From Patiria miniata (lineage: Eukaryota; Echinodermata; Asteroidea; Valvatida; Asterinidae), in NCBI RefSeq assembly GCF_015706575.1, contig NW_024037058.1, positions 4,953,754 through 5,017,753 on the forward strand: a stretch of 64,000 nt of DNA, read 5' to 3'. This document shows, in pieces, positions 53,651-64,000 of this stretch (position 1 is its first letter; each line of letters begins with the position of its first letter). Position numbers and translations under genes: made by a program. The notes beneath the pieces are model-generated. The model searched no databases, was not told the origin of the DNA, and saw only the letters and a program-made list of their open reading frames with translations.

Positions 53651-54699
53651 CTTTATTGCAGTAATATATATCAAACTGATTGATGTTTTCAACTTGTAAA
53701 TAAGTTCATGTTTAATATATTGTTGGTGTTATTTATAAAAGAGTTAGTAATATAAGTTCAGCAATAATTAATTTCAGGTATGTATTTCTTGTGTCATAGT
53801 CTGAAAATGAGTAGGCATATATGTTTAAAGCATAACGACCAAAGTTTAGACAAACCTAAGTTCAGGACGGCATGTATATTATTATAATGCAAATGTCGGG
53901 CAATAACTTTAATAAAACCAAATATTTTCCCGCTGTTTTGCCAACTAGCATTTACTTTCAACAGAGGGCGCGCTTCACTAATAGTGGTCATAAGGGATTA
54001 TTGTGAACATGGACGATTCTTTCATGGTAAAAGCATACTCATTTCCAGACAACTCCAGAAAAACTTGTTTTCTTGCCTTTAAACTTTGTGCAGTGATAAG
54101 TAGTGATATATAACACAAGTACATTCAATATTAGTAGGAGTTGTCAAACAATGGAAATAATATAACCAAAAGAATTAAGTGTGTTTATACTAGCACGAAA
54201 AAGAATATCTATATTGAACTTTGAAGTCAATTTTATTAATGGAATAAAAACAACATACTCGTTTTCCAGACAATAACCCTAAAAAATACCTGTTTTAACG
54301 ACTTCAGATTTTGTCTGTCAATTGTTCGTGATGTCCGAAATAAGTCTATTAATTTGTCAAACGACAAATTTGATACAACCAAATATTTTCCCGCAATAAG
54401 GCAATTGCCCGGATACTATTGCCATCTAGCATTTTCTTTCACAAGAGGGCGCTCTACACTAATAGTGGTCTCTGGTCACCACCCGTAAAGGATAACATAA
54501 AATATTCTGTCATGAACAAATTCCAAAAACCGGCATACTCATTTCCAATCGTTAAGTCAAAAATACTTGCTGTATAGACTTGAAATGTCGTGTTGTGATT
54601 GTTAGTGATATATATCACAACTCTGTTGAATATTGGTTGAAATTGTCAAACACACAAATAATATATAAGCAAAAAGAATGTAGTGTGTTCAGCACAAAA

Positions 54700-54932
54700 A
54701 AAAAAATCCGAACGCGTCAACTTTTGAACAAAAACAACACATTCGGTTTGTGGAGAGCATAACTCAAAAAATAAATGGCCTATTGTATTGAAATTTTGTC
54801 TGTTAATTGCTAGTTACGTTTCAAACATTTAGGAAATTGTTCAATTCAATAGGCGATTTGCTTCTTGAGTTATGTTGTCCACACGAATGTGTTATTTTTG
54901 TGAGCACTCTGAAAGTCGACTTACGTTCGGAT
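54700..54932. repeat. Long inverted repeat inside a satellite unit (example)
   Basis: Arms: aatccgaacgcgtcaacttt, acacattcggtttgtgga and cataactcaaaaaataaatg, with aggcgatttgcttcttgagt, tatgttgtccacacgaatgt and aaagtcgacttacgttcgga as the mirror. The centre is near 54815. The same inverted repeat is seen in other units (for example 57770-57990 and 62935-63160). Confidence 0.75.
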
Positions 54933-54936
54933 CCTA

Positions 54937-55602
54937 CAGGGCGGTTAAAAAAAAAGGACACCCACCCACATTTGACAGTAATTTTCACCTATTTTTAAAA
55001 ATTATTTTTAACTGTCGATTTGTAGCTATTAAAGTACTGGTCTTTAAGCAAATGTGACAAAAAAATTGTTGCATTTCAACATTTTGTCGTTGAGCAATGC
55101 TAATTTGAACAGTTCATGTGCGAAACCTCTTAGTCCACGGAGGTATACATTCCCTTCGCTTGACTGAGCTCAGCTATCGAGCTTTATTTGAAAGGGCATG
55201 GCATTTGAAAGTTATGTTAGGTCGTGTTGTGGAGCAATGAACTTATTTTTAAGCCGACAGCTTATTGAGTAGATGATCTTAACACTGACCTGAATAATTG
55301 GACAGCTTCAATAAAAGTTAACAGGGCAAACTATATTTTGGTGAGAAGTTTTTTTAATTTTTATGAGCTACGAAAACGTCCAATTTACATAGAATAACCC
55401 GTGGACAAGGCTGATTTTGGTGACTTGTTTTCAAATTATCATAATATCACTATTTTTGCGACTTTAACTAAGCTTTTTTCACCATGCATGGTTAAAGGCC
55501 TATACTTTACTACTATGTGAAAAAAATATTTAAAATAAATGCATTAAGTAGATGAAAACTGCTGTCAAAAGTGGGTGTCCTTTTTTTTTTGGAACCACCC
55601 TG
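54937..55602. mobile_element. TA-flanked inverted-repeat element T3, inserted in the satellite
   Basis: TA at 54935-54936 and 55603-55604. Ends CAGGGCGGTTAAAAAAAAAG, then gacacccacccacatttgac, mirrored by gtcaaaagtgggtgtccttt and ggaaccaccctg. Present in only one of the satellite units seen, so it is younger than the array. No transposase frame. Confidence 0.82.
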
Positions 55603-56764
55603 TATTTTAGTCAACTTGAATGTAATAAAAACAACACACTCGTTTCCAGACGATAACTAAAAAAATACCTGTTGCATTGACTTCAAATTTTGTCTTGTGA
55701 TTAGTAACAATAACCCAACTCTCTGACTTTTGATAGAAATTGTCAATCAATACATATAAAATAACAACAAATATGTAGTGTGTTCAGCACGAAAAATAAA
55801 ATTTGTTCGAAAGTCAACTTTCGTGGAACAAAAACAACATTCGATTTGTGGAAAACATAACTCAGGAAATGAATGGCCTATTGAAGTAAAATTTTGTTTG
55901 TTAATTGATCGTTATATTTTAAACATTTGAAAATAAAAATCGCATCAATAGGCCATTTATTTCTTGAGTTGTGTTGTCCACATGAATGTGCTATTTTTGT
56001 GCACTGAAAGAGGACTTGTACGTTTGGATTCAATTTTAGTCAACTTAAATGTAATAAAAATAACACACTCGTTTTCCAGACGACAACCCTAAAACAATCC
56101 CTCTTGTATTGACTCAAAACTGTCCGTCAATCAATCCTGATGTCTGAAATATGTCTATCAATTTTCAGAATCAAATATTAACCAAACCCTTTGATATAAC
56201 TCAATATTTCCCGCTGTTTTGTATTAGACATCGCCCAGACACTTTTGCAAACTGGCATGTTCTTTCAAAAGAGGGCGCGCTACTCTAATAGTGGTCACCG
56301 CGCACCGTAAAAGCTAATTGTGAACATAGAATTTTGTGTCATAATAAAAATTAAAAAAAAAACATAATACACTCGTTTCCAGACGATGGTTCAAGAAATG
56401 AAATGTAACTTCAAATTTTGTCTTGTGATTTGTAACAATATGTTACCCAACTCTTTTGTTTATAGATTGAAATTGTCAATCAATACAAATAATATAACAA
56501 AACAGAATGGAGTGTGATAAGCACGACAAATACAATCTGTTCAAAAGTCAACTTTCATGGAACAAAAACCAACACATTCTGTTTGTGGAGAACATAACTC
56601 AAAAAAGAAATGGCCTATTGAATTGAAATTTTGTCTGGTAATTGTTCGTTATAGTTTAAACATTTAGAAAAAAATCGATGCAATGAGTGATTTATTTCTT
56701 GAGTTTATGCTGTCCACCAAACGAATGTGTTGTTTTTGTTACCAATATAGTGTTGAGGAAGAGA

Positions 56765-57115
56765 AAGGAAATATTTTGTCTCAATCTTCTGTCTATGTTG
56801 TCTTCTTTTCATGTCCAATCATCTGGCCACAATTCACTTTAATGCTCCAATTAATTTTTGAGATAGCATGTCGTCGTGGACTATCGTTCCTGTGCAAAAA
56901 AAGTGAGGCAAATGTTCTGTTTGGACAGCCACTGCAGCCCATCGCCACGTTGTTCTCCGTGTCGCGACACAAGACACAGTTTAGGGAGACAAAAACAATA
57001 TTTCGTTTAAATCTTCGGTCTAGTTTGTCTTCTTTTCATGACCAATCATCTGTCCACAATTCAATTCGATACTCCAATTAATTTTAAAGATAGCGTGTAG
57101 ACGTGGACTATCGTT
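56765..57115. repeat. Short block (about 1.5 units) of the 224-bp satellite
   Basis: Contains gactatcgttcctgtgcaaa, caaatgttctgtttggacag and caatatttcgtttaaatctt. The left flank (accaatatagtgttgaggaa) is the same as at the large block at 58.72 kb. Confidence 0.85.
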
Positions 57116-58724
57116 ATTCGTTTCCAGACAGCAACTCCAGAAAAACTTGTTTTCTTGCCTTAAAACTTTGTGCAGTGATAAGTAGTGATATATAACACAA
57201 GTACATTCAATATTAGTAGGAGTGGTCAAACAATGGAAATAATATAATCAAAAGAATTAAGTTTGTTTAGCACGAAAAAGAATATCTATTGAACTTTGAA
57301 GTCAATTTTATTAATTGAATAAAAACTACATACTCGTTTTCCAGACGATAATCCTAAAAAATACCTGTTTTATTGACTTCAGATTTTGTTTGTCAATCGG
57401 TCGTGATGTCCGAAATAAGTCAGATAAACAAATTTGATACAACCAAATATTTTCCCGCAATAAGGAAATTGCCCAGATACTATTGCCATCTAGCATTTTC
57501 TTTCACAAGAGGGCGCTCTACACTAATAGTGGTCACTGGTCACCACCCGTAAATAAAATATTCTGTCATGAACAAATTCCAAAAACCGGCATACTCATTT
57601 CCAATCGTTAAGTCAAAAAATACTTGCTGTATAGACTTGAAATGTCGTGTTGTGATTGTTAGTGATATATATAACAACTCTGTTGAATATTGGTTGAAAT
57701 TGTCAAACACACAAATAATAGGGCCTATATAAACAAAAATAATGTAGTGTGTTCAGCACAAAAAAAATAAAATCCGAACGCAAGTCAACTTTTGAACAAA
57801 AACAACATTTCGGTTTGTGGAGAGCATAACTCAAAAAATAAATTGCCTATTGTATTGAAGTTTTGTCTGTTAATTGCTAGTTATGTTTCACACATTTAGG
57901 AAATTGTTCAATTAGATAGGCGATTTACTTCTTGAGTTATGTTGTCCACACAAATGTGTTATTTTTGTGCACTGAAAGGGGACTTATACGTTTGGATTCA
58001 ATTTTAGTCAACTTAAATGTAATAAAAATAACACCTCGTTTTCCAGACGACAACCCTAAAACAATTCCTCTTGTATTGACTCAAAACTGTCCGTCAATCA
58101 ATCCTGATGTCTGAAATATGTCTATCAATTTTCAGAATCAAATATTATCCAAACCCTTTGATATAACTTAATATTTCCCGCTGTTTTGTATTAGACATCG
58201 CCCAGACACTTTTGCAAACTGGCATGTTCTTTCAAAAGAGGGCGCGCTACTCTAATAGTGGTCACCGCGCACGGTAAAAGCTAACTGTGAACATAGAATT
58301 TTGTGTCATAATAAAAATTAAAAAAAAACCACAATACACTCGTTTCCAGACGATGGTTCAAGAAATGAAATGTAACTTCAAATTTTGTCTTGTGATTAGT
58401 AACAATATGTTACCTAACTCTGTTGCTTATAGATTGAAATTGTCAATCAATACAAATAATATAACAAAACAGAATGGAGTGTGATAAGCACGACAAATAC
58501 AATCTGTTCGAAAGTCAACTTTCATGGAACAAAAACCAACACATTCTGTTTGTGGAGAACATAACTCAAAAAGAAATGGCCTATTGAATTGAAATTTTGT
58601 CTGGTAATTGTTCGTTATAATTTAAACATTCAGAAAAAAATCGATGCAATGAGTGATTTATTGCTTGAGTTTATGCTGTCCACCAAACGAATGTGTTGTT
58701 TTTGTTACCAATATAGTGTTGAGG

Positions 58725-61700
58725 AAGAGAAAAAAAATATTTTGTCTCAATCTTCTGTCTAGTTTGTCTTCTTTTCATGTCCAATCATCTGGCCACAATT
58801 CAATTCAATGCTCCAATTAATTTTGAGATAGCATGTCGTCGTGGACAATCGTTCCTGTGCAAAAGTGAGGCAAATGTTCTGTTTAGACTGCCACTGCAGC
58901 CCATCGCCAAGTTGTTCTCCGTGTCACGACACAAGACACAGTTTAGGGAGACAAAAACAATATTTCGTTTAAATCTTCGGTCTAGTTTGTCTTTTTTTGA
59001 TGACCAATCATCTGTCCACAATTCAATTCGATGCTCCAATTAATTTGAAAGATAGCGTGTAGACGTGGACTATCGTTCCTGTGCAAAAGTGTAGCAAATG
59101 TTCTGTTTGGACTGCCACTGCAGCCCATCGCCAAGTTGTTCTCCGTGTCGCGACACAAGACACTGTTGAGTGAGAGAAAAACAATATTTCGTTTAAATCT
59201 TCTGTCTAGATTACTTCTTTTTATGACCAATCATCTAGCCACAATTCAACTCAATTCAATGCTCCAATTAATTTTTGAGATAGCATGTCGTCTCGGACTA
59301 TCGTTCCTGTGTAAAAGTGAGGCAAATGTTCTGTTTGGACTGCCACAGCAGCCCATCGCCAAGTTTTTTTTCTCCGTGTTGCGACACAACATACTGTTTA
59401 GGGAGAGAAAAAACAATATTTCGTTTAAATCTTCGGTCTAGTTTGTCTTCTTTTCATGACCAACCATCTGTCCACAATTCAATTCAATGCTCCAATTAAT
59501 TTTTGAGATAGCGTGTAGACGTGGACTATCGTTCCTATGCAAAAGTGAGGCAAATGTTCTGTTTGGACTGCCAGTGCAGCCCATCGTCAAGTTTTGCTAC
59601 GTGTTGCTACACAAGACACTGTTTAGGGAGACAAAAACAATATTTCGTTTAAATCTTTTGTCTATTTTGTCTTCTTTTCATGACCAATCATCTGGCCACA
59701 ATTCAATTCAATGCTCCAATTAATTTTTGAGATAGCATGTCCTCGCGGACTATCGTTCCTGTGCAAAAGTGAGGCGAATGTTCTGTTTGGACAGCCACTG
59801 CAGCCCATCGCCAAGTTGTTCTCCGTGTCGCGACACAAGACACAGTTTAGGGAGACAAAAACAATATTTCGTTTAAATCTTCGGTCTAGTTTGTCTTCTT
59901 TTCATGACCAACCATCTGTCCACAGTTCAATTCGATACTCCAATTAATTTTAAAGATAGCGTGTAGACGTGGATTATCGTTCCTGTGCAAAAGTAAGGCA
60001 AATGTTCTGTTTGGACTGCCACAGCAGCCCATCGCCAAGGTTTTTTTCTCCGTGTTGCGACACAACACACTGTTTAGGGAGAGAAAAACAATATTTCGTT
60101 TAAATCTTCGGTCTATTTTGTCTTCTTTTCGTGACCAATCATCTGGCCACAATTCAATTCAATGCTCCAATTAATTTTTGAGATAGCATGTCTTCGTGGA
60201 CTATCGTTCCTGTGCAAAAGTGAGGCAAATGTTCTGTTTGGACTGCCACTGCAGCCCATCGTCAAGTTTTGCTACGTGTTGCTACAAGACACTGTTTAGG
60301 GAGAGAAAAACAATATTTCGTTTAAATCTTCTGTCAATTTTGTCTTCTATTCGTGACCAATCATCTGGCCACAATTCAATTCAATGCTCTAATTAATTTT
60401 AAAGATAGCATGTCTTCGTGGACTATCGTTCCTGTGCAAAAGTGAGGCAAATGTTCTGTTTGGACTGACACTGCAGCCAATCGCCAAAATGTCCTCCGTG
60501 TCGCGACACAAGACACTTTTTATGGAGAAAAAAACAATATTTCGTTTAAATCTTCTGTCTAGTTTGTCTTCTTTTCATGACCAATCATCTGGCCACAATT
60601 CAATTCAATGCTCCAATTAATTATATAGATAGCGTGTAGACGTCGACTATTGTTCCTGTGCAAAAGTGAGGCAAATGTTCTGTTTGGACTGCCACTGCAG
60701 CCCATCGCAAAGTTGTTCTCCGTGTCGCGACACAAGACACTGATTAGGGAGACAAAAACAATATTTCGTTTAAATCTTCGGTCTAGTTTGTCTTTTTTTC
60801 ATGACCAATCATCTGTCCACAATTCAATTCGATACTCCAATTAATTTTAAAGATAGCGTGTAGACGTGGACTATCGTTCCTGTGCAAAAGTGAAGCAAAT
60901 GTTCTGTTTGGACTGCCACTGCAGCCCATCGCCAAGTTTTGCTACGTGTTGCGACACAAGACACTGTTTAGGGAGAGAAAAACAATATTTCGTTTAAATC
61001 TTCTGTCTATTTTGTCTTCTTTTCGTAACCAATAATCTGGCCAAAATTCAATTCAATGCTCCAATTAATTTTTGAGATAGCATGTCGTCGTGGACTATCG
61101 TTCCTGTGCAAAAGCGAGGCAAATGTTCTGTTTGGACTGCCACTGCAGCCCATCGCCAAGTTTTGCTACGTTTTGCGACACAAGACACCGTTTAGGGAGA
61201 GAAAACCAATAATTCGTTAAAATCTTCTGTCTAGTTTGTCTTCTTTCCATGACCAATCAACAGGCTACAAATGCTCCAATTAATTTTTGAGATAGCATGT
61301 CGTCGTGGACTATCGTTCCTGTGCAAAAGTGAGGCAAATGTTCTGTTTGGACTGCCACTGCAGCCCATCGCCAAGTTTTGCTACGTGTTGCGACACAATA
61401 CACTGTTTAGGGAGAGAAAAACAATATTTCGTTTAAATCTTCTGTATGGTTTGTCTTCTTTTCATGACCAATCATCTGCCTACAATTAAATTCAATGCTC
61501 CAATTAATTTGTGGGAAACGTGTCCACGTGGACTATCGTTCCCTTGCAAAAGTGAGGCAAATGTTCTGTTTGGACTGCCACTGCAGCCATGGCCGTCGCA
61601 AGGGGGGGGGGGGAGGGCAAGGGGGGCACTTGCACCCCCCCCCCACCCCACCCGCCTGGAAAAGCAAAAACAAAAACAAAAGGAAAAAAAAGGAAAAAAA

Positions 61701-61960
61701 GAAAAGAAAAAGAGGCGCGAAGACAAAGTGGGGTAAATCGAATGAGTTGGGGGGGGGGGGGGGCAAAATGTCCCTGTCCCCCTCTAAAACTGATAAATCG
61801 AGAATGTGTTGAGAAATACAAGCATTTTTTGGGTGAAAAAAAATGTTGCTCCCCTCTAGAAAAAATCTTGGCGACGCCCATGACTGCAGCCCATCGTCAA
61901 GTTTTGCTACGTGTTGCGACACAAGACACTGTTTAGAGAGAGAAAAACAATATTTCGTTT
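58725..61960. repeat. Expanded block of the 224-bp satellite, about 14 units
   Basis: caatatttcgtttaaatctt recurs about every 216-231 bp (near 58960, 59184, 59414, 59638, 59863, 60088, 60312, 60536, 60760, 60984, 61208, 61424, 61948). The last interval is lengthened by the inserted element at 61588-61882. Units contain cactgcagcccatcgccaag and gtgtcgcgacacaagacact. Frames of about 78 codons per unit are open on both strands but I regard them as non-coding. Confidence 0.92.
61588..61882. mobile_element. hAT-like element with 8-bp target duplication, inserted in a 224-bp satellite unit
   Basis: ACTGCAGC duplicated at 61580-61587 and 61883-61890. Inverted ends CATGGCCGTCGCAAGG and cttggcgacgcccatg. 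Interior: poly-G/poly-C, then A-rich, then another G-run. Other units have an uninterrupted ctgcagcccatcg, so the empty site is known. Confidence 0.88.
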
Positions 61961-64000
61961 AAATCTTCTTTCAAAAGAGGGCGCTCTACACTAATAGTGG
62001 TCACCTCGCGCAGTACATAGAATTTTGTGTCATTATGACACACCCGTTTCCAGACGATAACTCAAGAAATACCGGTTGTATTGACTTGAAATTTTGTCTT
62101 GTGATTAGTATAATATGTTACCCAACTCTGTTAACTATTGATGGAAATTGTCATACAAATAACATAACAAAAAGACCAGTTTGTTCAGCACGAAAAACAA
62201 AATCTGTTGATGTTCGAAAGTCAACTTTCATGGAACAAAACCAACACACTTCTTTTGGTGAAAAAATAACTCCTATTGAATTGAAAATTTCTCAATTGGG
62301 ATTTGTTGTTAAAGTTTAAAAATTGAGACAAAATCTCAATTCAAAAGGCAATTTATTTCTTGAGTTATGTTGCCACCAATGGAATATGTTGTTTTTGTTC
62401 CATGAAAGTTGATTTGCGATCGGATTAAATTTTAGGCAACTTTAATGGACTAAAACACACTCGTTTTCCAGACGATAAGGCAAGAAAGACATGTTGAGTT
62501 GACTTGAAAATTTGTCTGTAAATTGTTCGTGATGTCCAAAAGAAGTCTATTGTTTTTCAGAAGCAAATGTCAGACAATAAGTTTAATACAACCAAATATT
62601 TTCCCGCAGTTTTGTATATAAGGCATTACCTAGATATACGTTTGGCAGCTGGCATGTTTTTTCAAAAGAGGGCGCGCTTCACTAATAGTGGTCACCGCGC
62701 GCCGAAAAAGATAATTGTGAACTTAGAATTTTTTGTCATTATAAAAAAAACACAACACAATCGTTTCCAGACGGTAACTCAAGAAATAGCGGTTGTATTG
62801 ACTTCAAAATTTGCCTTGTGATGAGTAACATAATGCTATCCAAATCTGTCGACTATTGATAGAAATTGTCAATCAATACAAATAATATAAGAAAACGAAT
62901 GTAGTGTGTTCAGCACGAAATATCAAATCTGTTCGTAAGTCAACTTTCATGGAACCCAAAAAAATTAAAAAATAGGTTTGTGGAGAACATAACTCAAGAA
63001 ATAAATGGCCTATTGTATTGAAATTTTGTCTGTTTATTGTTCGTTATATTTGAAACATTCGGTAGAAATGTCGACTGAATAGGCTATTCATTTTTTGAGT
63101 TATATTGCCACACAAAATGTGTTATTTTGTGCTCTAAAAGTCGACTTACGTTCGGATTCAATTCGAGTCAACTTGAATGTAATAAAAACAACACACTCGT
63201 TTTCCAGACGATAACCCTAGAAATACCTCTTGTATTGACTCGACACTTTGTCCGTCAATTGGTCCTGCTGTCCGATATAAGTCTATAAATTTTCAGAACC
63301 AAATGTCAACCAAATCCTATGAAACAACCAAATATTTCGCGCTGTTTTTTTAAAGACATTACCTGGACACTTTTGCAAACTGGCATGTTCTTTCAAAAGA
63401 GGGCGCGCTTCACTAATAGTGGTCACCGCGCGCCGAAAAAGATAATAAAAAAAAAACACAACACAATCGTTTCCAGACGGTATAACTCAAGAAATAGCGG
63501 TTGTATTGACTTCAAAATTTGCCTTGTGATTAGTAACATTCTGTAATCCAACTCTGTTGACTATTGATAGAAATTGTCAATCAATACAAATAATATAACA
63601 AAAAGAATGTAGTGTGTTTAGCACGAAACATATAATCTGTTCGTAAGTCAACTTTCATGGAACAAAACAACACATTCGGTTTGTGGAGAACATAACTCAA
63701 GAAATAAATGGCGTATTGAATTGAAGTTTTGTCTGTTTATTGCTCGTTATATTTGAAACACTCAGTAGAAATGTCAGCTGAATAGGCTTTTTGTTTTTTG
63801 AGTTATTTTGCCACACATAATGTGTTATTTTGTGCTCTGAAAGTCGACTTACGTTCGGATTCAATTTGAGTCAACTTGAATGAAATAAAAACAGCACACT
63901 CGTTTTCCAGACGATAACCCTAGAAATACCTCTTGTATTGACTCGACACTTTGTCCGTCAATCGGTCCTGCTGTCCGATATAAGTCTATAAATTTTCAGA

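Larger units (their letters stand above)
53880..64000. repeat. Satellite of about 700-735 bp units, running off the right edge
   Basis: A landmark (tggagaacataactcaag type) recurs at 54751, 55849, 56585, 57818, 58552, 62258, 62981 and 63683; neighbouring spacings without inserts are 702-736 bp. Units contain tttcaaaagagggcgc, ctaatagtggtcac, tttccagacgataac and gaaattgtcaatcaatacaa. The array is interrupted by T3 (54937-55602) and by blocks of a 224-bp satellite. Confidence 0.9.

Noticed and set aside
56683-57081. 132-codon frame in the satellite
   Set aside because: It spans satellite junctions and is not preserved in the equivalent unit at 58.7 kb.

Overview
This is eukaryotic genomic DNA from an animal: AT-rich, intron-rich and crowded with short repeats. 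The pervasive TACATGTA/GTACATGTAC and CCGGTACATG palindromes, tRNA-derived SINEs, many small foldback transposons, and the level of divergence of the two recognisable genes suggest a marine invertebrate deuterostome, most likely an echinoderm or other ambulacrarian. That assignment is inference. No prokaryotic gene, retrovirus-like element or intact transposase was seen.

Gene 1 (minus strand, at least 4.4-23.7 kb) is the 5' part of a CLIP1/CLIP-170-type microtubule plus-end protein. Five exons join in consistent phase. They encode an N-terminal basic segment, CAP-Gly 1, a Ser/Pro linker, CAP-Gly 2, a Ser-rich segment and a 45-nt micro-exon (residues 1-363). The coiled coil and zinc knuckle must lie beyond base 1. 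The intron after the second CAP-Gly exon holds three decayed tandem copies of the 3' part of that exon.

Gene 2 (plus strand, 46.2-52.4 kb) is a complete spata22, a meiotic recombination factor and MEIOB partner. Eight coding exons join in perfect phase to give 350 aa (human about 363). Intron 6 and the 3' flank carry the same minisatellite in opposite orientations.

The rest is repeat landscape. TTAA-flanked non-autonomous DNA elements occur as family A (six copies, about 515 bp, with an internal palindrome) and family B (two copies plus a solo end). A composite foldback family (F1-F4) consists of a GAGGCGA-type hairpin joined to an inverted-repeat body with E-box and CCAAT motifs; F1 and F2 have TATA at the joints and ends. 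There are also TA-flanked long-inverted-repeat elements (T1-T3), hAT-like elements with 8-bp target duplications, a TTA-flanked Harbinger-like element, other foldbacks, SINEs and many minisatellites.

From about 53.9 kb to the end lies a satellite of about 700-735 bp units. Each unit has one AGAGGGCGC (CTCF-like) motif in the same orientation, and the units contain a long inverted repeat. A second satellite of about 224 bp is nested inside and expanded to about 14 units. Nested insertions give a relative chronology: A before F1 and T1, and the satellite before T3 and the 61.6-kb hAT-like element.
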